From contig CAKKSD010000005.1 of the NCBI GenBank assembly GCA_919902995.1, forward strand, positions 7,796-58,219: a stretch of DNA of 50,424 nucleotides, written 5' to 3'. Within the stretch, counting starts at the first letter, position 1. Each line of letters starts with the position of its first letter. This document shows, piece after piece, positions 22,728-30,538 of the stretch. Made by a program: the position numbers and the translations under genes. The notes below the pieces were generated by a model. That model had not been told where the DNA came from and did not search any database. It saw nothing but the letters and a program-made list of their open reading frames with translations. The DNA is from Thermodesulfovibrionia bacterium (GTDB taxonomy: Bacteria > Nitrospirota > Thermodesulfovibrionia > JACRGW01).

Positions 22728-22756
22728 TTGTATTTATTCTAACAGTAATTTATACT
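22728..22756 (+). promoter_or_regulatory. Candidate promoter for the cupin gene
   Basis: TTGTAT (22728-22733), 17-bp spacer, TATACT (22751-22756). Start codon 28 bp further on with AGGAGA as SD. Confidence 0.45.
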
Positions 22757-22784
22757 TTAATCTAATAAAAGGAGAAACAGTCAG

Positions 22785-23084
22785 ATGAAAGATGTAGTAA
22801 ATATAAAGGAAGAGGTGAGGTTTAATCCAGACTTTATGCCCATAATCCTCTATATGTCAAAAAAGGCAAAGGTTCCTTTAATCTGTCTCGAAAATGGTCA
22901 AGAGATCCCGCCACATCCAAGTGGAATGGGCCTTTTTTACTGTATTGAAGGTGAGGGAACTTTTATAAGAGGCGATGAGGAAATAGAACTAAAGCCTGGT
23001 ATTATGATCATAGCAGAGGATGGAATTGAAAGGGGAATGAAGAGCAAGAGTAAACTTGTAGTCCTCGCAGTACATGTGGTATAA
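22785..23084 (+). CDS. Small cupin-domain protein
   Basis: A single cupin barrel, 99 aa: PPHPSGMGLFYCIEGEGTFI followed by EIELKPGIMIIAEDGIERGM. The classical metal-binding cupin motif 1 is changed; only one or two of the expected His/Glu residues are seen (HPSG, E in CIEGEG), so metal binding is uncertain. It has its own promoter and good SD (AGGAGA). The next gene follows after 36 bp. Function unknown; many such proteins are sensors or small-molecule binders. Confidence 0.75.
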   Translation: MKDVVNIKEEVRFNPDFMPIILYMSKKAKVPLICLENGQEIPPHPSGMGLFYCIEGEGTFIRGDEEIELKPGIMIIAEDGIERGMKSKSKLVVLAVHVV

Positions 23085-23120
23085 TAATTATATGTTTTAC
23101 ATTAAGGGAGGTGATTTAAA

Positions 23121-23360
23121 ATGAGTGAAAAGGTGATGGAACTCAAAGACAAGGTGCAGGATGTAATTGAGATGATAAGACCATCTCTTCAGGCTGATGG
23201 TGGAGATATCGAGCTTGTGGATGTCGTAGACAATATTGTTCAGGTAAGACTACAGGGCGCATGTGGTGTTTGCCCGAGTTCAATATATACATTGAAGCTT
23301 GGTGTAGAAAGAATGCTCACGGAAAGGATACCTGAGATAAAGGAAGTTGTAGCAGTTTAA
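23121..23360 (+). CDS. NifU C-terminal-domain Fe-S scaffold (Nfu type)
   Basis: Stand-alone Nfu domain of 79 aa. RPSLQADGGDIELVDV and GACGVCPSSIYTLKLGVERM are diagnostic; CGVC (Cys48, Cys51) binds a bridging Fe-S cluster in a homodimer for delivery to apo-proteins. Strong SD (GGGAGGTG) upstream. Followed by an intrinsic terminator. It may be cotranscribed with the cupin gene. Confidence 0.93.
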   Translation: MSEKVMELKDKVQDVIEMIRPSLQADGGDIELVDVVDNIVQVRLQGACGVCPSSIYTLKLGVERMLTERIPEIKEVVAV

Positions 23361-23396
23361 ATAACTTAAAACCTGATTGATCCAGAATCAATTTAG

Positions 23397-23428
23397 AGGG
23401 CACGGGAAAAAACCGTGCCCTTTCTATT
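23397..23428 (+). terminator. Intrinsic terminator after the Nfu gene
   Basis: AGGGCACGG (23397-23405) pairs perfectly with CCGTGCCCT (23413-23421), 7-nt A-rich loop, then TTCTATTT. Lies 36 bp after the Nfu stop, against the end of the convergent aminopeptidase gene; on the other strand the loop reads as T-rich. Confidence 0.85.
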
Positions 23429-24567
23429 TATATCAAACGCCTTCCTTTATCAAGAATTAGTTCTTCATCCCTATTCTTGTGAATCAATCTTAAAGTAGGT
23501 CTAAAAAATATGAAGTCCTGATGGAAAGGCGTCCTAACCTTTCCACCGAATGAACTGTTATCTCCAAGGGCGATATGGACTGTGCCTGAGATTTTTTCCG
23601 ATTCAATGATGTTATCAGGCCTTGTTGCTTTATCGTTCGTTCCTATCCCAAGTTCAGCGATATTTCTGAAATCATCATTCTCTTTTAGTTTCTTTTCAAT
23701 TACATCTCTGTACCTGTCCTCTCCGCTTACCACTGCAACCCTTCCCTTTTTAACAATAAGTGTAACAGGATATTCAAGTTTATGGGTTGGTGCCCATTCA
23801 ATAACAAGTCTTCCCTCTGCTGTCCCCTCTAGAGGGGCAAAATATACCTCTCCTGCTGGAAGATTGCCGAAAGAACCAGATCTTACCAATATACCTGTAT
23901 CGGCTCCTACCTTCCTCCCTTCTTTACTCAAAGATAGTCTGGTTCCATTTGGGGCAGAGAGTTCTATAAGGTCAGCCTTTCCAACCTTTTTAGCTAAATT
24001 CTTCGTCTTTCTCTCTAGAGCTTTCCAGTTAACATTCATCGATCTGAAAAACATATCTGAATCAAACAATGGCATACTTGCATATCTTGCACCTGCCCTT
24101 CTGGTTAATAAATCCCTGAATTTCGTGTGGCTTGTCGAATAATTCGAAAGTCCTATTATAACATCAACTACATCCCTCCTGTTCTTCGAAACGATATTTT
24201 CTGCCTTTTTGATCTGTTCTTTGTTCGCTCTCTTATTTAAAATGGGATCCATCAGACTTATTTTATTCATTGATTCTATAGCCTTATCCCCGAAGGCCAT
24301 TTTCCATAGCCTTTCAGGAGGTTCCGTCCCATGTGACATAAGGGCTTTATATTCCATATATAAAACTTCTTTGCAGTATCCCCTGCAAACCTTTGCAATA
24401 AGCCGTGCCAGATCTTTAGTCCGTTCCCTTCTGCTTTTGTCTTCAGGTGCTATTTTCTCCTCTGGATTTATCTTATCTGTAAAGATCAACACCCTCTCAT
24501 TTTTCTTAATTCCGAGATTAATTCTGAATAGTATCTTTATCCTCTCAATTAATCGGTCCTCAGACAT
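23428..24567 (-). CDS. M29-family metallo-aminopeptidase (thermophilic AmpS/PepS type)
   Basis: Leucyl-type aminopeptidase of the M29 family, 379 aa. Visible: LPAGEVYFAPLEGTAEGRLV with the metal-binding Glu residues, ELGIGTNDKATRP, and GTVHIALGDNSSFGGKVRT-type ending with HQDFIFFRPTL. An N-terminal helical domain (1-200) holds RRERTKDLARLIAKVCRGYC. The C-terminus is slightly degenerate but holds the zinc His/Asp segment. Cytoplasmic peptide degradation is the expected role. It stands 70 bp downstream of uxs and may share that transcript. Confidence 0.85.
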   Translation of the reverse strand: MSEDRLIERIKILFRINLGIKKNERVLIFTDKINPEEKIAPEDKSRRERTKDLARLIAKVCRGYCKEVLYMEYKALMSHGTEPPERLWKMAFGDKAIESMNKISLMDPILNKRANKEQIKKAENIVSKNRRDVVDVIIGLSNYSTSHTKFRDLLTRRAGARYASMPLFDSDMFFRSMNVNWKALERKTKNLAKKVGKADLIELSAPNGTRLSLSKEGRKVGADTGILVRSGSFGNLPAGEVYFAPLEGTAEGRLVIEWAPTHKLEYPVTLIVKKGRVAVVSGEDRYRDVIEKKLKENDDFRNIAELGIGTNDKATRPDNIIESEKISGTVHIALGDNSSFGGKVRTPFHQDFIFFRPTLRLIHKNRDEELILDKGRRLI

Positions 24568-24637
24568 TTTTCAGACACTTATCTTTCTTATATTTCTTAA
24601 AAGGAAAGTCTTATCTCTTCTGTACTAAATATTGTCT

Positions 24638-25591
24638 TTATGATTTTCTGGCTTTATTCAATTTATTCTCAAAATAAGAGAGAGTATTAAGAAGTCCCTC
24701 TGCAAGACCAATTTTAGGGCTCCATCCCAAAAGAGCAATCGCCTTAGAAATATCCGGCTGTCTTATTTTGGGATCATCCTCAGGGAGGGTTTTGAAAACT
24801 ATTTTACTTTTACTTTTTGTCGTTCTAATAATGTCCTTTGCCATTTCGAGGACTGTCTTCTCTTCAGGATTTCCAAGATTTACAGGTGCATTAACATCGG
24901 AATGAAGAAGGCGGTATATACCATCAACCATGTCATCTATATAACAAAAACTCCTTGTCTGAGTACCATCCCCGAAGACTGTTATGTCTTCTTCTTTTAA
25001 TGCCTGAACCATAAATGTAGGTATAGCCCTCCCATCATTGAGTCTCATCCTTTGTCCATAGGTATTGAATATCCTCGCAATTCTTGTTTCAACTCCATGA
25101 TAACGATTATAGGCCATCGTAAGGGCTTCAGCAAACCTCTTGGCTTCATCATAAACCCCTCTTGGACCAACAGGGTTTACATTCCCCCAATAATCTTCAC
25201 GTTGAGGATGGATCAATGGATCACCATATACTTCGGATGTTGACGCCAGGAGGAACCTTGCACCTTTAGATTTAGCTAGACCTAAGGCCTTATGAGTACC
25301 TAAAGAACCTACCTTAAGAGTCTGGATTGGAAAGGAATGATAATCCATCGGGCTTGCAGGACTGGCAAAATGAAGAATACAATCAATCTTCCCTTCTACA
25401 TATATATAATTAGTAACATCATAGTGGATAAAAGAAAACTTCTCATCTCTAATATGTGCGATATTGGCTATATCACCTGTTATGAGATTATCCATGCATA
25501 TAACCTCATAACTTTCTTGGATAAGTCTATCTGTAAGGTGAGATCCAATAAACCCTGCACCACCTGTTATCAAAACCCTTCCTTTTTTCAT
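24638..25591 (-). CDS. UDP-glucuronate decarboxylase (UDP-xylose synthase, UXS)
   Basis: Extended SDR enzyme, 317 aa. NAD-binding [10 protein letters not shown] at the N-terminus; UXS-specific [40 protein letters not shown] and [10 protein letters not shown]; active-site YDEAK; then [13 protein letters not shown]. These separate it from UDP-glucose epimerases. It converts UDP-glucuronate to UDP-xylose. The UDP-glucose dehydrogenase that makes its substrate is encoded 93 bp upstream, giving a two-step route to UDP-xylose for surface polysaccharide. Confidence 0.92.
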   Translation of the reverse strand: MKKGRVLITGGAGFIGSHLTDRLIQESYEVICMDNLITGDIANIAHIRDEKFSFIHYDVTNYIYVEGKIDCILHFASPASPMDYHSFPIQTLKVGSLGTHKALGLAKSKGARFLLASTSEVYGDPLIHPQREDYWGNVNPVGPRGVYDEAKRFAEALTMAYNRYHGVETRIARIFNTYGQRMRLNDGRAIPTFMVQALKEEDITVFGDGTQTRSFCYIDDMVDGIYRLLHSDVNAPVNLGNPEEKTVLEMAKDIIRTTKSKSKIVFKTLPEDDPKIRQPDISKAIALLGWSPKIGLAEGLLNTLSYFENKLNKARKS

Positions 25592-25684
25592 AATAGACTT
25601 CTATTAGCCAATAATTAAAATTTACTTTCCTTTGATTTAAATAATAATTTATTCACTCGAATCTTGTTGTTTATTATTCAAAGC

Positions 25685-26986
25685 TTACTCTCTGCCAACC
25701 CCTGTGTACCTAATACCTGCGGCTTTTATTTTCTTTGGGTCATAGATATTCTTCATATCTATGAGTATAGGTCTTTTCAAAAGATCTCTTATCTTATCGA
25801 TATCAAGATTTCTAAATTGATTCCACTCGGTAAGTATCACCAATGCATCAGAGTTGTTAGCTACTTCATAAGGGTCACTACAGTATTCAACATCGCTAAG
25901 GAACTTTTTTGCTTCATCCATTGCAGCAGGATCAAAGGCTCTGATCTTTGCTCCTTCTTTCTGAAGGCCTCTTATTATAGATACCGATGGTGCTTCTCTC
26001 ATATCGTCAGTATTTGGCTTAAAAGATAGGCCCAGAATCCCTACCATTTTATCTTTTAGATCTCCAATTGCCTTCTTTATTTTTTCTACCATTAGCATTC
26101 TCTGTTTTTCGTTCACCTTTATAACTGCCTTAACAATTTCAAAATCATAGGTATGTTCCTTTGCAATATTTACAATCGCTTGGGTATCTTTGGGGAAACA
26201 GGAACCTCCATATCCAGGACCAGGATGAAGGAATTTTGGTCCTATTCTTTTATCAAGCCCCATCCCCCTCGCCACCATATGGACATCTGCCCCTACCCTT
26301 TCACAGATATTCGCAATCTCATTAATAAAAGAAACCTTTGTGGCTAAGAATGCATTCGATGCATACTTTATCATCTCTGCTGTCTTTATGTCAGTGATTA
26401 CAAATGGGGTTTCAATAAGGTAAAGGGGACTGTAAAGATCTTTCATTATAGCGATTGCATGATCGCTTTCAGCACCAATAACAACTCTGTTAGGCCGCAT
26501 GAAATCTTCTATGGCTGCTCCTTCTCTCAGGAACTCCGGATTAGAAACGATATCAAAATCATTCTTTTCTTTTTGCTTCTCCCCGATGATTTTCCTTATC
26601 CTTTCTCCTGTTCCAACAGGTACTGTACTTTTGGTTATTATTATTTTATACCCATTCATATTCTCAGCTATACTTTGGGCTACTGCTTCAACGTAAGAAA
26701 GATCGGCTGAACCATCCTCTCTGGATGGGGTCCCTACAGCAATAAGTATAGCAAGGGATTTTCTCACAGCATCAGCAAGATCTGTACTAAAAGAAAGCCT
26801 TTCATCTTTAATGTTTCTCTTTACAAGTTCCTCAAGTCCTGGTTCGAATATTGGTATTCTTGCATTAGATAGGTCTTTAATCTTCTTAACATCTTTATCA
26901 ACACAAATAACCTTCAGGCCAAACTCTGCGAAGCAGGCACCAGTCACTAAACCCACATAACCTGTTCCAACAACACATATGTTCAT
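25685..26986 (-). CDS. ugd: UDP-glucose 6-dehydrogenase
   Basis: Two-fold NAD-dependent oxidation of UDP-glucose to UDP-glucuronate. GTGYVGLVTGACFAEFG at residues 7-23, VGTPSREDGSADLSYV, TKSTVPVGTGERI, SNPEFLREGAAIEDF, and catalytic Cys263 in GYGGSCFPKDT. 433 aa is normal. Provides the substrate for the UXS gene downstream. Cytoplasmic. The SD is AGGAG before the ATG at 26986. Confidence 0.96.
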   Translation of the reverse strand: MNICVVGTGYVGLVTGACFAEFGLKVICVDKDVKKIKDLSNARIPIFEPGLEELVKRNIKDERLSFSTDLADAVRKSLAILIAVGTPSREDGSADLSYVEAVAQSIAENMNGYKIIITKSTVPVGTGERIRKIIGEKQKEKNDFDIVSNPEFLREGAAIEDFMRPNRVVIGAESDHAIAIMKDLYSPLYLIETPFVITDIKTAEMIKYASNAFLATKVSFINEIANICERVGADVHMVARGMGLDKRIGPKFLHPGPGYGGSCFPKDTQAIVNIAKEHTYDFEIVKAVIKVNEKQRMLMVEKIKKAIGDLKDKMVGILGLSFKPNTDDMREAPSVSIIRGLQKEGAKIRAFDPAAMDEAKKFLSDVEYCSDPYEVANNSDALVILTEWNQFRNLDIDKIRDLLKRPILIDMKNIYDPKKIKAAGIRYTGVGRE

Positions 26987-27046
26987 TATATACTCCTTTT
27001 CGAAGGTCAGCGTTGAACTATAAATTTTTGTTCAGCCTAAACACTA

Positions 27047-27904
27047 TCATGCATTCAGGTAATCCCAGAGCCCATCCTTCCAATTCCTCATCCTATGACC
27101 TGTTAAGTGGAAATACATTTCATTGCTTAATACGGAATAGGCAGGCCTGGTTGCAGGTCTTTTTGAGTCCTTAGAGGTTATTGGTATAATATTTATATTC
27201 TCTTTCATCTTTATTTTGATAATTTCCTTTGCATAATCATACCAAGAACACTCCCCGCTATTACTACAATGGACTATGCCCTTTGCTCCTACATTTATCA
27301 AACTTTCTATCGCATCTGAAAGGTCAACTGTATATGTAGGAGATCCGACCTGATCATTAACAACCCTCAGTTCATCCTTTTCGTCAGATAGTCTCAGAAT
27401 AGTGTCTATAAAATTTTTGCCGTTTTTACCAAATAGCCATGATGTACGAACAATAAGAGTCTGGAGTCTTGGGTCTGAAGTATGTAGTTTTAAAATTTCC
27501 CTTTCGCCCTCGAGTTTGGATTGTCCGTAATTGTTGATTGAATGAGGTTCGTCGTCTTCTCTATATGGCTCTCTCCTCACTCCATCAAAAACATAATCTG
27601 TACTTATATGTATAAGCTTTGCACTTGTTTCTTTACATCCTAACGCCACATTTCTTACCCCATCCCTGTTTACTTTAAATGCCTTATATCTTTCGGTTTC
27701 GCATGCATCCACATCAGTAAAAGCAGCAGTATTTATCACAATGTCCGGAGAAATACTTTTTATCTCCCTCAACGCTCCTTCTTTATCAGTTATATCAAAA
27801 TCATCTATATCTACACCAATCACATTATTACTAATAGAAAGCCTTTTCTCCAAGTCCATTCCAAGCATTCCCCTTGCACCTGTTATAAGAATACGCATAT
27901 CCAA
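27047..27904 (-). CDS. rfbD: dTDP-4-dehydrorhamnose reductase RfbD
   Basis: Last step of dTDP-L-rhamnose synthesis, 285 aa. RILITGARGMLGMDLEKRL NAD(P)-binding start, NTAAFTDVDACETE, STDYVFDG, and active-site YGQSKLEGE. Residues about 139-150 (SDPRLQTLIVRTSW region) coincide with a short heptad array at 27456-27490; the RTSWLFG motif is kept. Gene order rfbA-rfbC-rfbB-rfbD is complete here. Confidence 0.94.
   Translation of the reverse strand: MDMRILITGARGMLGMDLEKRLSISNNVIGVDIDDFDITDKEGALREIKSISPDIVINTAAFTDVDACETERYKAFKVNRDGVRNVALGCKETSAKLIHISTDYVFDGVRREPYREDDEPHSINNYGQSKLEGEREILKLHTSDPRLQTLIVRTSWLFGKNGKNFIDTILRLSDEKDELRVVNDQVGSPTYTVDLSDAIESLINVGAKGIVHCSNSGECSWYDYAKEIIKIKMKENINIIPITSKDSKRPATRPAYSVLSNEMYFHLTGHRMRNWKDGLWDYLNA
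27456..27490. repeat. Heptad array (GGAGTCT type) inside rfbD
   Basis: Five 7-mers in phase (AGAGTCT, GGAGTCT, TGGGTCT, GAAGTAT, GTAGTTT). Same family as the array in folC (33309-33350). Confidence 0.75.
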
Positions 27905-27945
27905 ATCACAATAATCAATACCGATACAAAACGAACCGAATATTG

Positions 27946-28920
27946 TTATTGTTCACTGTATTTATTAAGAACCTTTTTGCACCAATTAATATTATCTTTA
28001 TACCAATAAATGGTCCTTTTAATAGCATTTTCAAAATCGTTAGCCGGCTCCCATCCTAATTCCTCTTTAATCTTGTTTGGGTTCAGCGCATACCGTCTGT
28101 CATGCCCAGGTCTATCTTTGACATAACTTATTAATGACTCCGGTCTTTTTAACTCTTTTAAGATCATTCTTGCTATTTCAATATTCCCCATTTCATTTCC
28201 TCCCCCTATGTTATAAATCTCACCTTCTCTTCCTTTGTGAAATACTAAATCTATTGCCGTGCAGTTGTCCTCAACATAAATCCAGTCTCTCACATTCAGA
28301 CCATCTCCGTAGAGTGGCAACTTCTCATCGGAAAAGGCCTTCATTATAAAGAGAGGTATGATTTTCTCAGGATACTGATAGGGCCCAAAATTATTAGATG
28401 ATCGTGTTATTATAACTGGAAGCCTGTATGTTTTGTGGTATGCCCTTACGAGGTGGTCGGCACCTGCCTTTGAAGCTGCATAAGGGCTATTAGGTAAAAG
28501 TAGGCTCTCTTCAGTAAAGGCACCCTTTTCGATAGAACCATAGACCTCATCTGTAGATACCTGTAGAAATCGGGGGATATTCTTCCGCCTCGATGCCTCG
28601 AGTAGGATCTGCGTTCCTAAGACATTGGTTCTTACGAATATTGAAGGATCAGTGATTGATCTATCCACATGTGTTTCAGCAGCAAAGTTTAATACACCTT
28701 CGCAACTGTCTATCAGTTCCATTACCAGGTTACAATCTGAAATATCACCCTTTATAAAAGTATAATTTGGATTTTTTGATACATCCTCAAGGCTCTCAAG
28801 ATTTCCTGCATATGTCAATGAATCCAGATTTATAATCTTATAATGGGGATATTTTTTAAGGATATATCTTATAAAGTTTGATCCAATAAATCCGCACCCA
28901 CCCGTGATCAACAGCTTCAT
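27946..28920 (-). CDS. rfbB: dTDP-glucose 4,6-dehydratase RfbB
   Basis: Extended SDR, 324 aa. GGCGFIGSNFIRYIL at the start, DSLTYAGNLESL (RmlB-specific), NFAAETHVDRSI, STDEVYG with the catalytic Asp-Glu pair, SPYAASKAGADHL with Tyr/Lys, TRSSNNFGPYQYPEKIIPLF, and NVRDWIYVEDNC. All family signatures are intact. Forms the 4-keto-6-deoxy sugar used by RfbC and RfbD. Confidence 0.97.
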   Translation of the reverse strand: MKLLITGGCGFIGSNFIRYILKKYPHYKIINLDSLTYAGNLESLEDVSKNPNYTFIKGDISDCNLVMELIDSCEGVLNFAAETHVDRSITDPSIFVRTNVLGTQILLEASRRKNIPRFLQVSTDEVYGSIEKGAFTEESLLLPNSPYAASKAGADHLVRAYHKTYRLPVIITRSSNNFGPYQYPEKIIPLFIMKAFSDEKLPLYGDGLNVRDWIYVEDNCTAIDLVFHKGREGEIYNIGGGNEMGNIEIARMILKELKRPESLISYVKDRPGHDRRYALNPNKIKEELGWEPANDFENAIKRTIYWYKDNINWCKKVLNKYSEQ

Positions 28921-28952
28921 TTTTAATTATAGAAGACCCGATCCAAAGGGCG

Positions 28953-29015
28953 GATTTCGTATTTTAGATTTTGGATTTCAAATTTGCGATCCTCAATCTT
29001 ACATCCAAAATTGAT
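28953..29015. repeat. Heptad array (GATTTCA type) between rfbC and rfbB, 9 units
   Basis: Nine 7-mers in phase (GATTTCG, TATTTTA, GATTTTG, GATTTCA, AATTTGC, GATCCTC, AATCTTA, CATCCAA, AATTGAT). It fills most of the 96-bp rfbC-rfbB gap and stops 1 bp short of the rfbC stop codon. Confidence 0.8.
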
Positions 29016-29016
29016 A

Positions 29017-29472
29017 TTATCCATCTTTTCTTTCCCATTGATATGGAATTTCATTACTGTGTGGATCGACTCTGAATTCATCAGGTTCAGTATAATCATA
29101 TGCTTCTGTTGGGCAGTTTATCACTATCGATTCAGTTTCACTTATACATTTGAACCCGTGAAATACATAGGCAGGTATCTGAATCAAAATGGGGTTATGT
29201 TCACCTATAAAGAACTCATTCAATTCCCCCTTTGTAATCGATTTTTCTCTGGAGTCATAGAGGACAAGTTTTACCATACCCTTTACACAGACAAAATTGT
29301 CCACCTGATTCTTATGATAATGCCAGCCTTTTACAACAGAGGGATAAAGCGTAGTCATATAAACCTGTCCAAACTTAATGAAGATTTCTTCGTCTGTCCT
29401 CAGTATCTCCATAAGTCTTCCCCTCTCGTCAGGAATGATTTTTAGTTTTTTCATCTTTACACCGTCTATCAT
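29017..29472 (-). CDS. rfbC: dTDP-4-dehydrorhamnose 3,5-epimerase-family protein
   Basis: RmlC-like cupin (151 aa). IIPDERGRLMEILRTDEEIF at the start and VVKGWHYHKNQVDNFVCVKG carry the conserved His residues; IPAYVFHGFKCIS follows. It is shorter than classical RmlC (about 180 aa) and lacks the usual FRGLH-Q- wording, so it could be a divergent epimerase or a related sugar isomerase. Position between rfbA and rfbB supports the 3,5-epimerase role. Start ATG 29472 with GGGGTG upstream; ATG 29454 is an alternative. Confidence 0.8.
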   Translation of the reverse strand: MIDGVKMKKLKIIPDERGRLMEILRTDEEIFIKFGQVYMTTLYPSVVKGWHYHKNQVDNFVCVKGMVKLVLYDSREKSITKGELNEFFIGEHNPILIQIPAYVFHGFKCISETESIVINCPTEAYDYTEPDEFRVDPHSNEIPYQWERKDG

Positions 29473-29473
29473 T

Positions 29474-30538
29474 CTACAGCACCCCTACCTTACTGTGATC
29501 TCCAAGCATAAATCTATACGCCTTTGGCTTCAGTGGAGATTTAGAAACCTCCACATCCTTTCCGATAAGGCTATCTTCTATTCTATGTCTAATATCTGTA
29601 ATTGAGCTACCGTCCAGTATAATGCTATGTTCCACTTCGCTTCCTTTTACTGTGACTTTGTTACCTATGGAGGTGAAGGGACCGATAAAGGAATTTATAA
29701 TCTTTGAGTTTTTCCCTATTATTACTGGTCCCCTGATTGTACTCTTAATGATTTCAGCGCCCTTTTCTATAACCACCTTCAAATCCACCCTTGACTCATC
29801 ATCCACTAAACCTTCAATCCTTGTAGCAATTGTATCAAGAACCATTTTATTTGCCTCAAGAAGATCGTCAAGCCGTCCTGTATCTTTCCACCAGCCTTTT
29901 ACCATATGGGGTTGTACATTATATCCTTTATCAATCAAATACTGGATAGCATCAGTAATCTCTAATTCGTCCCTCCATGAAGGCTTTATATTTTTTACTG
30001 CATCAAATATATAGGAATCGAACATATATACACCAACCAGGGCTAAGTCGCTCTTCGGTTTCTCCGGTTTCTCCACCAACTTAACTATCTTACCATTATG
30101 AAGTTCTGCTACTCCGAACTGACTTGGATTTGGAACCTTGGAAAGAAGGATATGACAATTAGGGGATGTCTCCATAAACTCTTTTACTAATCCCTTTATG
30201 CCTCCGAGAATAAGATTATCTCCAAGATACATTACGAATGGATCATCTTTAAGAAAATCTTCAGAGATTAAAACGGCATGAGCAAGACCGGCAGGTTTTT
30301 CCTGTTCGATATATGTTACACTTATATCCCATAAACTGCCGTTTCCTACAGCATTCATAACATCTTCCTTTGTATCCCCAACAACTATTCCTATATCTTT
30401 GATACCGGCTTCCTTTAGTGCCTCTATACAATAGAAGAGAATCGGTTTATTAGCTATAGGGATAAGTTGCTTAGCGCTCGTATATGTTATAGGTCTAAGT
30501 CGTGTCCCTTTGCCTCCGCTAAGAATCAAACCTTTCAT
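29474..30538 (-). CDS. rfbA: Glucose-1-phosphate thymidylyltransferase, long form
   Basis: Makes dTDP-glucose. The nucleotidyltransferase domain (about 1-240) begins MKGLILSGGKGTRLRPIT, with KQLIPIANKPI, YLGDNLI, EKPEKPKSDLALVGVY and VKGWWKDTGR. From about residue 245 there is a left-handed beta-helix tail (IKSTIRGPVIIGKNSKI), as in the 355-residue RmlA-long family rather than the 290-residue RfbA. It overlaps lptD by 4 bp (ATGA) and is 1 bp from rfbC. Confidence 0.93.
   Translation of the reverse strand: MKGLILSGGKGTRLRPITYTSAKQLIPIANKPILFYCIEALKEAGIKDIGIVVGDTKEDVMNAVGNGSLWDISVTYIEQEKPAGLAHAVLISEDFLKDDPFVMYLGDNLILGGIKGLVKEFMETSPNCHILLSKVPNPSQFGVAELHNGKIVKLVEKPEKPKSDLALVGVYMFDSYIFDAVKNIKPSWRDELEITDAIQYLIDKGYNVQPHMVKGWWKDTGRLDDLLEANKMVLDTIATRIEGLVDDESRVDLKVVIEKGAEIIKSTIRGPVIIGKNSKIINSFIGPFTSIGNKVTVKGSEVEHSIILDGSSITDIRHRIEDSLIGKDVEVSKSPLKPKAYRFMLGDHSKVGVL

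Noticed and set aside
29017-29472. Considered a pseudogene of rfbC because it is short
   Set aside because: Frame is complete with SD, start, cupin His residues and stop; short RmlC-like proteins exist, so it is kept as intact.
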